Positions 17,501 to 25,527 of a stretch of DNA of 64,000 nt are shown piece by piece; the first letter of the stretch is position 1, and each line of letters starts with the position of its first letter. A model generated the notes under the pieces. That model had not been told where the DNA came from and did not search any database. It was given only the letters and a program-made list of their open reading frames with translations. A program made the translations under genes and the position numbers. The stretch spans positions 2,976,001 to 3,040,000 of the forward strand of contig NZ_JAFBCA010000001.1 in NCBI RefSeq assembly GCF_016907475.1, written 5' to 3'. This stretch comes from Nocardioides cavernae. Its GTDB lineage: Bacteria; Actinomycetota; Actinomycetes; Propionibacteriales; Nocardioidaceae.

Positions 17501-18130
17501 AGGGATGTGCAAGTTGCCCATCCCGTGTTCAAGAGCGTCGACGTGGTTGCGGAAGGCCGTTCGTGGGGGTTCCGCGTGGTTGCCTCAGTTGTATCGACGA
17601 GCGCTCAACTGCCGATGGCGGGTGTGGACCCTGAGGTGGACGAGATGGTCGAGCGCGGGATTGTTGAAGAACAGGAGTCCACAGACGCGCCCCGACGAGC
17701 AGGCCCGCTCCGACGGGCGGCACCAACCGGACTCGGGCAGGAGGCTCGGTCCGAGTTTGACCCGGACCAGCCAGGTCACGCCGCCCGTCTGGGCGTTGAT
17801 CCGGGGGGACAGGTCCATCACGCCATCGAGCTGACGGTCCTGGATCGCTATCCAGGCGTCTTCACCGCGAGTGAACTCAACGCGAGTTCAAACATGAGAG
17901 GGATTCCCCCCGAGCAGGGGGGCAGGCGGCAGCTACACAACTCCAAGATCCGCACCGTGTGGAACCGGGTGTACCGATCGCTCGACGCGAAGATTGAGCG
18001 GCGAGGCCTCAAACCGGGGTCCTCTGAGTACTCCGCCTTGGTGAGAGCGCACCTGGAGGAGGGTCGAGCCGAGATGGACTACACGCTCGGCCAGTTCTTC
18101 AGCGAATCTCGAAAAGCGCCTCGTCCATAG
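14591..18130 (+). CDS. eCIS cargo/effector candidate with C-terminal HNH-like nuclease domain
   Basis: A 1179-aa protein. Residues 36-51 contain an LQxRLGNRxxSRLLAR motif seen near the N-terminus of many eCIS-associated cargo proteins. A long Pro/Ala/Val-rich linker (~60-330) is followed by helical, coiled-coil sequence (~390-640). Next come hydrophobic amphipathic helices (~640-935) including IKKIRKPVEEAIRWLIGKAV, a segment typical of large eCIS cargo. From about residue 937 the base composition changes. The terminal domain has VHHAIELTVLDRYPGVF (His1076-His1077) and LHNSKIRTVWNRVYRSL, the pattern of HNH/endonuclease-VII-type polymorphic toxin nucleases. I infer a delivered nuclease; the target is unknown. 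The ATG at 14591 was chosen because the longer frame to 14318 lies inside the previous gene. Confidence 0.78.
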   Translation: MVVTRQRVQRPGARPRPPVVGRVAPPGLRPPAPADLQHRLGNRGTSRLLARATGDGGLPVTPMPTMAPLAEPTPPEPVRGPEAAPAVVAPLELIAGTPPGMAETVGEPSAPGAVDDRTPVADASGATTLAPADDVPAAAPPVAPPTPTSDAATTAAPGGTPAPEGTEVVAVPTPEEAVAPVAQAVADRARRQRAHPPAETPVASASASARQPAVEQQRSTAERTVDAIDSVPAGEVPRQSFKEALRLAIDEATPKPKTEDEADRVMAQGATDASARINAQLGIQREEAAGPLRSTAQAEAAPDPAAGTPAPALVPEAPGPAPDPVGPDAVVPAPLPAERLDYSSDRSATDQAMAEAGVSTEQLQRGNDPEFAPALEARSTAETHEAAAGNQYRENEAAVRGESRAQAQERLGGGLAGMRAQRLDLIGQVVGEQQSTSTNQSQQRRLVTERVTAIKEATRTDVDVILTAMDAAAVAIFDVGLREAEAAYEDAFEEAKGGVGNWLTEWGDDWERLIEDSLATGRAAYLARVGRAIDEVATLVESRLAAAKQRVAAGRAELDSYVAGLDESLRSAGEEARQLVSADFDALESSIDERRDSLVQRLTQQYRDSYQRMSETENRLREENKSLWQRVYDATVGLIKKILEFKDMLLSALAEAASVITLIIEDPIGFLSNLIEAVMQGVTNFKDHIVEHLEKGLLDWIFGAVAGAGIQMPAKFDLQGILGLVLQILGLTWQNIRRIAVEMVGEPIVRALEMFAEPVIVLVREGPAGLWEWIKEKLTDLKSMLLEEIQSWLITNVVEAGIKWIIGLLTPAGAFIKACMAIYDIVMFFVEKAQQIADLVKAVTASIGAIAKGSLGAAAQRVEDALARAIPVAIGFLADLLGLGDLSETISAFIKKIRKPVEEAIRWLIGKAVDLVKAAGKLLGIGKDDGPKEGDEDHKLAVNGGLASLQDAVNRYAGRGATREVAEEIARDVQVAHPVFKSVDVVAEGRSWGFRVVASVVSTSAQLPMAGVDPEVDEMVERGIVEEQESTDAPRRAGPLRRAAPTGLGQEARSEFDPDQPGHAARLGVDPGGQVHHAIELTVLDRYPGVFTASELNASSNMRGIPPEQGGRRQLHNSKIRTVWNRVYRSLDAKIERRGLKPGSSEYSALVRAHLEEGRAEMDYTLGQFFSESRKAPRP

Positions 18131-18273
18131 AGGCACGGGCCTTGCCGGGGTACCACTCCCCGGCGTGGCTGGAACATCCCGGTCGGTGACGGCGCGGCGA
18201 CGGTGGCGTGACGGGGCGCTGGAAGCCTCGAAGGCCGGGTGCGCCGAGCCGGCGCGAGTGGAGAGGTGGGTCC

Positions 18274-19362
18274 ATGGCCACTGAGGGCAGTTCCGGAACC
18301 AGTACCCAGGCGCCGACCGGCGGTGCGGGCCAGACCTGCACGGATCCGACCGCGGCGTACGTCACGTTGCAGTGCTTCAACGCCTACGACGTCGCGGTGA
18401 CCGAGCGGCGCAAGAAGGCGTTCGAGGACATGAAGGCGCGCATGGTCGCGATCACGGGCATCCAGGTCGCCTACGAGGATGCGAAGGCCGCGCAGATGCC
18501 CGCGCTCGTCCAGCTGCTCGAGGACCTGAAGGCGATCAGGAAGACCGTCGAGTGCCTGGTCACCGACCAGGACGACCTCGTCGACTGCTTCTGCAAGTGG
18601 GAGAAGACGCCCGGTGGCTCGTCGCCGCTCCCGATGCCGGACGACCCGTGCCCGATGGCTGACGAGCGGGATCCCGACGACCTCGAGGCGCTGCGCACCG
18701 CGCAGACCGGGATCACCAAGGCGATCGACGCGCGCAAGCGTGCCCTCGACGAGCTGGCCGGGCTGCCGTCGGGCATCAAGGCGAAGGTCGACCTGCTGGC
18801 TGCGAAGGTCAAGGAGCTCAACACCAGGATCTGCGACAAGACGATCGAGCCCGAACGCGCCTTCGTCATGCAGCTGCACTACCGCCTGGCCTACGTCGAG
18901 CTCCGGCACCAGCTCACCGATCCCACGACGTTCGTCTGTCGGATCTACGACCTCCTCGACGAGCTCTTCACGCTCTACACGTGGGACGTGTGCGTGGCGG
19001 GTGCCATCGCCTTCCTCGAGAAGAAGGCGCAGCTCGCGGACGAGCAGGCCCAGGGCACGGATGCCGAGAGCGCGCTCATCGACGAGGTGCTCCGCTGCGC
19101 CAAGCAGAAGGAGCCGACCCAGCCCCCCGCTGACGACATGGAGGAGGTCGACGAGCTCGACCCATGCCCTGACGTGCCCGAGCCGGAGCCCGAGCCGGAG
19201 CCCGAGCCGGAGCCGACACCCGAACCGGAGCCGGACCCCTACGGAGGGGAGGGCGGGAAGGGAGACCCGTCACCGACCGAGCAGCACCCGCCGACTCAGC
19301 AGGCCCCCCCGACCGGTGAGGGCGGACCGCCGTCCGGCGATCCGACGACGACGCAGAGTTGA
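18274..19362 (+). CDS. eCIS-associated Cys-rich helical protein with Pro-Glu tail
   Basis: A 362-aa protein of unknown function. A short Ser/Thr/Gly lead is followed by ~250 mostly helical residues with scattered cysteines (QTCTDPT, TVECLVTDQ, VDCFCKWEK, FVCRIYDLL, WDVCVAG). The C-terminal ~70 residues are an acidic Pro-Glu repeat and a Gly/Pro-rich tail. The ATG at 18274 has GAGAGGTGGG just upstream; the GTG-type start at 18208 has no such site. It ends 3 nt before the LuxR-type gene, so the two are coupled. It lies after a 143-nt gap behind the effector. There is no sign that it is an immunity protein, but that cannot be excluded. Confidence 0.68.
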   Translation: MATEGSSGTSTQAPTGGAGQTCTDPTAAYVTLQCFNAYDVAVTERRKKAFEDMKARMVAITGIQVAYEDAKAAQMPALVQLLEDLKAIRKTVECLVTDQDDLVDCFCKWEKTPGGSSPLPMPDDPCPMADERDPDDLEALRTAQTGITKAIDARKRALDELAGLPSGIKAKVDLLAAKVKELNTRICDKTIEPERAFVMQLHYRLAYVELRHQLTDPTTFVCRIYDLLDELFTLYTWDVCVAGAIAFLEKKAQLADEQAQGTDAESALIDEVLRCAKQKEPTQPPADDMEEVDELDPCPDVPEPEPEPEPEPEPTPEPEPDPYGGEGGKGDPSPTEQHPPTQQAPPTGEGGPPSGDPTTTQS

Positions 19363-19365
19363 GCC

Positions 19366-20013
19366 GTGGCCCGCGTCCTGCTCTACGCGACGGGCCAGCT
19401 GTTCGGCGAGGCCGTCGGCGCGTGCCTGCGGCGCGAGGAGCTGGTCGACGGCGTGGTGGTCGTCCACGACGCCCTGGCCGTCGCCGGGACCGCACGTGGC
19501 TCTGAGGTCGACATCGTGCTGTACGACATCACCGCGGGCGGAGCACTCACGGCGGTGCGGGCCCTGACGGACCAGCTGGTCGAGGTGCCGGTGGTCGCAC
19601 TCACCGCCTCGCCGAACGCCGACGACGTGATCGCGTACGTCGACTCCGGCCTGGTGGCGTGGGTGCCGCGCGACTCCACCCTGGACGAGCTCGTCGGGGT
19701 GCTTGCGATGGCCCTTCGCGGCGAGACGTCCTGCGACTCGAAGGTGACGAGGTCGCTGGTCGACGAGCTCCGCCGCCGGCGCGAGTCGAGCGGAGTCGTC
19801 GAGGCGGTCGAGTTGCTCACCCGGCGCGAGGCCGAGACCGTCCGGCTCCTCGAGCAGGGCTACACGAACAAGGAGATCGCGACCGAGCTTCATCTCAGCG
19901 TGGCAACCGTGAAGCACCACGTGCACGCCGTGCTCTCGAAGCTGGAGCTCACGCGTCGTGCCCAGGTCGGCGAGCTCGTTCGCAAGAAGCCGTGGCTTCT
20001 GCGTTCGGCGTGA
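19366..20013 (+). CDS. LuxR/NarL-type regulator with atypical receiver domain
   Basis: A 215-aa DNA-binding protein. Residues 1-120 have the receiver fold order, with a candidate phospho-acceptor Asp in IVLYDITAGG. However, the acidic pair normally present after the first strand is replaced by RVLLYATG, so metal-dependent phosphorylation is doubtful. Residues ~150-210 are a classic LuxR helix-turn-helix (LTRREAETVRLLEQGY, NKEIATELHLSVATVKHH). It is the last gene of the eCIS cluster, with a GTG 3 nt after the previous stop. It is the most likely local regulator of the injection system; direct regulation is inference. Confidence 0.85.
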   Translation: MARVLLYATGQLFGEAVGACLRREELVDGVVVVHDALAVAGTARGSEVDIVLYDITAGGALTAVRALTDQLVEVPVVALTASPNADDVIAYVDSGLVAWVPRDSTLDELVGVLAMALRGETSCDSKVTRSLVDELRRRRESSGVVEAVELLTRREAETVRLLEQGYTNKEIATELHLSVATVKHHVHAVLSKLELTRRAQVGELVRKKPWLLRSA

Positions 20014-20264
20014 AGCTCGGCGACTCGTGCGCATACCCACGAACGGCAGGCAGGGCCGGGACAGGGCGGAGTTCACGGCGACGGTCCAAGCCCGGCGACG
20101 ACGCACACGCGGCAAGAACGGGGGTGAGTGTGCCGCACCTACTCACCACTTGTCCGGTCAGAAACCCACCGTCTCACTCATGACGGAGCAAGAGTCCGGT
20201 CGCCCGGGAGAGTGGCCCGTTCATGGCACGAGTGCACTCGTCGTCCACTCCGCCGGCCGCATGC
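20014..20264. other. Convergent intergenic gap between eCIS cluster and sulP operon
   Basis: These 251 nt separate two converging transcripts. Short open frames here have no ribosome sites. The only structure I see is a perfect 14-bp palindrome, ACGAGTGCACTCGT, at 20228-20241, which could be a binding site or part of a terminator. No clear terminator with a T run was found. Confidence 0.5.
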
Positions 20265-21998
20265 TCATGGCTCGCGGGGCGCTCCGTCCGTGGGGTCGGC
20301 GACGGCGTCGTCCACGCTCGGGTAGATCCTTTGCAGGACGCCGCTGTCCTTGCCTGCTCGCCGAAGGACGTCGCGGGTCTGGCCGATGCCGTGCGCGATC
20401 CGGAGCTCGATGCCGTCGCGCCGGAGGTCGTTCGCGAGCTGGGCCAGCATCGCGGTGGCGGTCACGTCGATGGTGGGGGAGGTCTCGGCGTCGAGGACCA
20501 CGAGCCGCGTGTCGTCGGTGAGTCGGCGCCGCACGGTGTCTCGGACGTGGTCTGCGTTGGCGAAGAACAGGCCCGACTCCACCCTGGCGACCAGCACCCC
20601 CGGGAGGGTCGGGAGGTCTGGGTGCCGGTCGGAGTCCACCCACACCACCGGCAGGCCGTCCCGGGCGGGGGTGAGCTTCACGAGCGTGCTGACGCGGGCG
20701 ACCGATGCCCGGTAGAGCAGCAGGACGACGGAGACGCCGATCCCGATGAAGAGGCCGGGCAGCGTGTCGAAGACGAGGACGCCGAGGAGGGCGGCGAGCG
20801 CCGCGAGGAAGTCGGCGCGGGCCGCCCACCCGTAGATCCCGCCGAGCCGGCCCGACCACACACGGTAGAGCCGGGCCAGGGCGGGGACGTCGACCAGCTC
20901 GATCACCGCCGCGATGACGACCGCGGCGAGGGTGGCCTCCGGCAGGTTCTCGAAGAGCCCGGTGAGGAAGAGGAGCGTGATGACCGTGAGCCCGGCGACG
21001 AACAGCCCGGAGACCTGGCTGCGTGCGCCGGCACCGCCGTTGACCGCGGTCTTGGAGAGGCTGCCGTTGACGACCATGCCCGAGGCGAGGCCGCTGCCGA
21101 GGTTGGCTGCGCCCAGGCCGATGAGCTCACGGTTGGCGTCGATGTCGTAGCCGGCCCGCGCGGCGTACGTCTTGGCAGCGCCGAGCCCCTCGGCGAAGCC
21201 GATGAGCATCACCCCGACGGAGGCGCCGACAAGGACCAGGTAGTCGTGCAGCCCGACGTCCGGGAGACCGACTGCGGGCAGCCCGGAGTCGATCTCCCCG
21301 ACGATGGCGACGCCCTCGTCGGCCAGCCCCAGCACCGACACGACAGCCACGCCCAGCAGCACCGCCACCAACGATCCGGGGACGAGCGGGAGCCATCGCC
21401 GCAGCCCGAGCACCACGACCAGGCTGAGCACCCCCACCAGCAGGTCCCGCCACTGGGTGTCGCCCAGGCTCTCGACCAGGTGGACGATCTGGGAGAAGAA
21501 GTCCTCGCCGCCCTTGGGCACCCCGAAGAGCTTCGGCAGCTGCCCGGCGATGATGGTGAGCGCCAGACCGACGATGAAGCCCTTGAGGACCGGCTCGGAG
21601 ATGAAGGAGGCCAGGAACCCGAGGCGCAGCACGCCGGCCAGCAGCGCCACCACCCCCGTGGTGATCGCGAGTGCCGTCGTCAGGGCCACGTAGCTGTCCT
21701 GCCCGGCCTCGGCGTAGAGCGCGACGATGCTCGCCGACAGTGCTGCGGTGGCGGACATGGACGCGACGACCAGGTGTCGTGAGGACCCGAGAGCGGCGTA
21801 GAGCACCAGGGACGGCACCGCGGCATAGAGGCCGACCACCGGCGGCACCCCCGCGATCGTGGCGTAGGCGAGCGACTCGGGGACGAGCACGGCCCACACG
21901 GTGAGCCCTGCGACCAGGTCCCCGCGCAGCCAGCTCCGCTGGTAGCCGGCCATGCCGGCGAAGAGTGCCGGCCGACCGCCCTCCGCCGTGGGTGGCAT
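20265..21998 (-). CDS. SulP-family sulfate/anion permease with STAS domain
   Basis: A 577-aa inner-membrane transporter of the SLC26/SulP family. The N-terminal signature region (LRGDLVAGLTVWAVLVPESLAYATIAGVPPVVGLYA, described here by its parts: VLVPESLAYA and GVPPVVGLYA) is diagnostic. About ten to twelve hydrophobic helices follow, then a STAS domain from about residue 450 (VESGLFFANADHVRDTV, LVVLDAETSPTIDVTA). The start at 21998 (MPPTAEGG) overlaps the stop of the upstream phosphatase gene as TGATG. It is therefore the last gene of an arylsulfatase-HAD-SulP operon, and sulfate is its likely substrate. The longer frame to 22076 lies inside the phosphatase. Confidence 0.92.
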   Translation of the reverse strand: MPPTAEGGRPALFAGMAGYQRSWLRGDLVAGLTVWAVLVPESLAYATIAGVPPVVGLYAAVPSLVLYAALGSSRHLVVASMSATAALSASIVALYAEAGQDSYVALTTALAITTGVVALLAGVLRLGFLASFISEPVLKGFIVGLALTIIAGQLPKLFGVPKGGEDFFSQIVHLVESLGDTQWRDLLVGVLSLVVVLGLRRWLPLVPGSLVAVLLGVAVVSVLGLADEGVAIVGEIDSGLPAVGLPDVGLHDYLVLVGASVGVMLIGFAEGLGAAKTYAARAGYDIDANRELIGLGAANLGSGLASGMVVNGSLSKTAVNGGAGARSQVSGLFVAGLTVITLLFLTGLFENLPEATLAAVVIAAVIELVDVPALARLYRVWSGRLGGIYGWAARADFLAALAALLGVLVFDTLPGLFIGIGVSVVLLLYRASVARVSTLVKLTPARDGLPVVWVDSDRHPDLPTLPGVLVARVESGLFFANADHVRDTVRRRLTDDTRLVVLDAETSPTIDVTATAMLAQLANDLRRDGIELRIAHGIGQTRDVLRRAGKDSGVLQRIYPSVDDAVADPTDGAPREP

Positions 21999-22957
21999 CA
22001 GCGGTCGCTGACGGCGGAGCTCGCTTCGTCGCCGAACACCTCGACCCAGTCGTTCCTCATGCTGACCACGGTCCACCGCTGCTTCTCGGCGCCGACCAGC
22101 GCATCCTCCGATCCCGCGTCGTAGGCGAACTCACGCTCCGCGTCGTCGTGACGCACGAGCAGGCGGAGCGCAGGGCGACCGGGGGACTCGGAGAACGTCA
22201 GCATCGGCACGTCGCCGTTCGAGTTGCCGACCGACAGGATCGGCCGGCGACCGATCCGGCTCCAGATCCGGATCGGCTTCTCGGGCCCGTCGTCGAAGAA
22301 CTCCATGGCCGCCTTGTAGACCAGGCTGGTCGCGCCGTTCGCCTCCGCGTAGGTGAGGCCCAGGGCGCTCCCGATCACCCGTTCCGGCGGCACCCCGTAG
22401 AGCTCGCTGGCGACCGGTCGCATGAAATCCCTGTCGCCACCCGACGCGATGTAGCTGGTGAACCCGTGTGCCTCCAGGTAGCGCAGGAGCTCCACCATGG
22501 GAGAGAAGGCGCACGACCGGTAGCTGCGTCCCAGCGTCGGGTGATCCGCCTTGAGGAAGAACTCCCGCACGCGGGCGTCGTACTCCTCGACCGTGACGGT
22601 GTCGAACGCTCGCGTCACCGCCCCCATGAGGGCGCGGAGGTCCTCGTCGTCGCCGTGGTAGTGCTTGACCATGGCCGCACCCATCCAGTGCAGGTCGTGC
22701 TCGTGGGCGGCCTTCCACGGTTGCTGCTGCTGCAGTGTGGGATCGTCTGCTGCCATCTCGGCGAGGCGACGTACGGTGAAGTCGAGCTGGATCGGCATCG
22801 GTTTCTCGCACCACAGGGTGCCGTCGTTGTCGAAGACCGCGACGCGGTCTGCCGGTTCGACGAAGTCAGGTCCGCCGGGGTCGCTCACGCCAGCCACGAA
22901 GTCGACAATGGTGGCCGTCGTGGGTCCGTCCTTCCAGGTGCTCAGGCCGGTCGTCAT
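21998..22957 (-). CDS. HAD-superfamily phosphatase
   Basis: A 319-aa hydrolase with HAD motif I VFDNDGTLW (nucleophile Asp43), motif II in SGGDRDF and a C-terminal motif III/IV region SVGNSNGDVPML. This is the SerB-like subset acting on small phosphorylated or related substrates. It may start at the GTG 6 nt upstream; I chose the ATG (MTTGLSTW). It lies 15 nt downstream of the arylsulfatase and overlaps sulP by one base, so all three are co-transcribed. Its substrate cannot be read from the sequence, but the operon suggests a step linked to sulfate-ester use. Confidence 0.87.
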   Translation of the reverse strand: MTTGLSTWKDGPTTATIVDFVAGVSDPGGPDFVEPADRVAVFDNDGTLWCEKPMPIQLDFTVRRLAEMAADDPTLQQQQPWKAAHEHDLHWMGAAMVKHYHGDDEDLRALMGAVTRAFDTVTVEEYDARVREFFLKADHPTLGRSYRSCAFSPMVELLRYLEAHGFTSYIASGGDRDFMRPVASELYGVPPERVIGSALGLTYAEANGATSLVYKAAMEFFDDGPEKPIRIWSRIGRRPILSVGNSNGDVPMLTFSESPGRPALRLLVRHDDAEREFAYDAGSEDALVGAEKQRWTVVSMRNDWVEVFGDEASSAVSDR

Positions 22958-22972
22958 CGACACCGTCCCCGG

Positions 22973-25315
22973 TCAGTCGCGGGCGAAGGCCATCGCGGCC
23001 TCCTGGGCGAGGTCGACGAACGGCGCACCGCTGACGTCGACCACCGCCTTGTGGATCGTGCCGCCCACGAACGTCCAGGGCGACTGTCCCGGGTAGTCGT
23101 CGGTGATCGGCTCCCCGCTGTCCCTGCCGATGTTGAGGCCCTCGCCCGCGATCGAGAACCTGCCGGGCTGGGTCCTGATCCGACCCTCCCCGACCTTGGT
23201 GTCCCCGATGTGCAGCGTGAGGGTGCCTTCTGCAGGCATCGTGTCGCCGTCGCGTTCGAAGCTCGCCGAGAAGACGGCGGGGCCGGTCGTGATCGGCACG
23301 TCCGACTCGACGATCTGCTCGAACATGCCGACCCAGTTGTAGACGTACTTGAGCCTGCCGTCCTTGACGTAGAGCGCGTGGCCACCGAATCGCGCGCCGT
23401 GCGAGAAGAGCACGCCGGACGCCTCATCGGTCTCGATGTCGGCCTCGACCGCGACGGTGTACGAGCGGTTCCGGGTGTTGGGGGCCACCGACTCGGGCAC
23501 CTCGGCGCACCCGGGGTAGTAGACGTAGCGATTGCGCGGCTTGGCGATCTGCGGCCGCTCGGTGGTGAGGATCTCCACCGCCCCGCGGTTCTCCAGGGGA
23601 AGGGCGTTGTACATGCCTGCCTGGATCCACCACAGGTCGATCAGCTCCCGGAGCTTGTCGGGGTGCTCGTCTGCGACGTCGTGACACTCCGTGGGATCGA
23701 GGTCGGTGTTGAAGAGCTCCCACTGCTGGCTGGGGTAGTCAGCCCAGCAGTCCGGGGCCGCGGGCGACAAAGCCGCCGCCTTCCAGCCGTCGTTCCAGAT
23801 GGCGCGGGTGCCGCCCATCGAGTAGAACTGCGTCTGCTTGCCCGTCTTCGCCGCGGGATCATCGAAGCTCGCGACGAAGCTGACACCCTCCACCGGGAAC
23901 TGGGTGTAGCCCTTCAGCGTCTCCGGGACCTCGATGCCGAAGGCTTCGTAGACCGTCGGGACGATGTCGACCGCGTGCGTGTACTGGGTGCGCACACCGT
24001 GCTCGGTGATCCGCTCCGGCCAGGAGACGATCATCGGATCCGCCGTGCCGCCCTCGTAGTTGGCGTAGCGCTTCCACATCTTGAACGGGGTGTTGAAGGC
24101 CCACGCCCAACCGGTGGGGTAGTGGTTGTAGGTCAGCGGGGTGCCCAGCACGTCCAGGTGGTCGAGGTTCTCCTCGATCTTGTCGGGGAGTCCGTTGAAG
24201 AGCTTGTTCTCGTTGACCGAGCCGTTCGGTCCGCCCTCGCCCGAGGCGCCGTTGTCGGAGACCAGCACGATCAGGGTGTTGTCGAGCTGGCCGCTCTGCT
24301 CCAGGTAGTCGAGCAGGCGCCCGATCTCGTGGTCAGCGTGGCTCAGGAAGCCCGCATACACCTCGGCCATCCGCGCGAAGAGCCGCTTCTCGTCGTCGGT
24401 CAGGGATTCCCAGGGGCGCACCGTGTCGAGCTCGGGCCAGGTCTTGCCGTCCTTGCTCGTCTGGTCGACATAGGGGTTGATCGGGGAGAGCTCGGCGTGC
24501 TCGGGGAGGATCCCCAGCGTCTTCTGCCGCTGGAAGACCTGCTCCCGGTACATCTCGTAGCCCATGTCGAACTTGCCCCGGTAACGGTCCGACCATTCCT
24601 GAGGGGCGTGGTGCGGGGCATGGCACGCGCCGGGGCAGTAGTACAGGAGGAAGGGCTTGTCGGGAGCGACGGCCTTGGCGTCCCGGATGAAGGCGAGCGC
24701 GCGGTCGGTGATGTCGGTGCCGAAGTGATAGCCCTCCTCGGGGCTCGCCGGTTGGTCGACCGGGTGGTTGTCGTGCACCAGGTCGGGGTACCACTGGTTG
24801 GTCTCCGCTCCGAGGAAGCCGTAGAACCGCTCGAACCCGCGACCGAGCGGCCACTGCCGACGCGTGGAGGCCAAGTTCATCTCGTCCTCGGGGCACAGGT
24901 GCCACTTGCCCACCATGTAGGTGTTCCAGCCACGCTCGCCGAGGACCTCGGCGATGTTGCCGCACTCGAAGGGGATGTGCCCGCTGGAGTTGGGGAAGCC
25001 GGCAGCAGCCTCGGTGATGCTGGCCATGCTGTTCGTGGTGTGGTTGCGGCCGGTGAGCAGGGACGACCGGGTCGGGGAGCAGAGCGCCGTGGTGTGGAAG
25101 TTGGTATAGGTGAGTCCGCGCTCGGCGATCCTGTTGATGTTGGGCGTCTCAATCAGCCCTCCGTACGGCTGCATCGCCGAGAAGCCGACGTCGTCGAGCA
25201 CGATGTAGAGCACGTTCGGCGACCCGTCCGGAGCGACCGGTTGCGCGAATGGCTCCCAGTCTGGAGTCGACTTGGTGATGTCGAGATTGACCACACCCTT
25301 GAAAGGCTTTGCCAC
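22973..25315 (-). CDS. Type I arylsulfatase (formylglycine-dependent, ~780 aa)
   Basis: A 780-aa sulfatase hydrolysing aryl or alkyl sulfate esters. The formylglycine motif C-S-P-T-R is present (Cys79), followed by SSLLTGR. Metal ligands are visible in IVLDDVGFSAM near residue 40 and in LIVLVSDNGASGEGG. The length and opening (FKGVVNLDITKSTPDWEPF) match the long arylsulfatases of mycobacteria. I chose the GTG at 25315 with GAGGG 7 nt upstream; the frame extends to 25414 but that part looks unlike the family. No signal peptide is evident, so it probably acts in the cytoplasm. It requires a formylglycine-generating enzyme, which is not in this window. First gene of the operon with the HAD phosphatase and SulP. 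Confidence 0.92.
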   Translation of the reverse strand: MAKPFKGVVNLDITKSTPDWEPFAQPVAPDGSPNVLYIVLDDVGFSAMQPYGGLIETPNINRIAERGLTYTNFHTTALCSPTRSSLLTGRNHTTNSMASITEAAAGFPNSSGHIPFECGNIAEVLGERGWNTYMVGKWHLCPEDEMNLASTRRQWPLGRGFERFYGFLGAETNQWYPDLVHDNHPVDQPASPEEGYHFGTDITDRALAFIRDAKAVAPDKPFLLYYCPGACHAPHHAPQEWSDRYRGKFDMGYEMYREQVFQRQKTLGILPEHAELSPINPYVDQTSKDGKTWPELDTVRPWESLTDDEKRLFARMAEVYAGFLSHADHEIGRLLDYLEQSGQLDNTLIVLVSDNGASGEGGPNGSVNENKLFNGLPDKIEENLDHLDVLGTPLTYNHYPTGWAWAFNTPFKMWKRYANYEGGTADPMIVSWPERITEHGVRTQYTHAVDIVPTVYEAFGIEVPETLKGYTQFPVEGVSFVASFDDPAAKTGKQTQFYSMGGTRAIWNDGWKAAALSPAAPDCWADYPSQQWELFNTDLDPTECHDVADEHPDKLRELIDLWWIQAGMYNALPLENRGAVEILTTERPQIAKPRNRYVYYPGCAEVPESVAPNTRNRSYTVAVEADIETDEASGVLFSHGARFGGHALYVKDGRLKYVYNWVGMFEQIVESDVPITTGPAVFSASFERDGDTMPAEGTLTLHIGDTKVGEGRIRTQPGRFSIAGEGLNIGRDSGEPITDDYPGQSPWTFVGGTIHKAVVDVSGAPFVDLAQEAAMAFARD

Positions 25316-25527
25316 GATGTCGCCCTCACTCTCCGAGAACAGCCGGTGCCATGGTCCCGACGCGGGCACCGGCAACGGGCTGCACGCAATCACGGCGGGA
25401 CGGCTGACGAACACGACGACCGTGCACGGGCCAGCGGAGCCCCCGCATCACCCGACCAGGGTGAAGCGCGTGGTGGTCCGACACGTTCGCGAGTGCTCAG
25501 GGGAGCGGTCGTCAGTACGATGCGGCC
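25316..25527. promoter_or_regulatory. Divergent promoter region, arylsulfatase operon / TMEM175-like gene
   Basis: 212 nt between two divergent start codons must hold both promoters. The sequence near 25400-25510 is GC-rich and I could not identify convincing -35/-10 boxes or a sulfur-responsive operator. Confidence 0.5.

Noticed and set aside
18131..18273. Immunity gene after the effector
   Set aside because: No frame with a start and ribosome site fits in these 143 nt. The 362-aa protein that follows is Cys/Pro-rich and unlike small immunity proteins.
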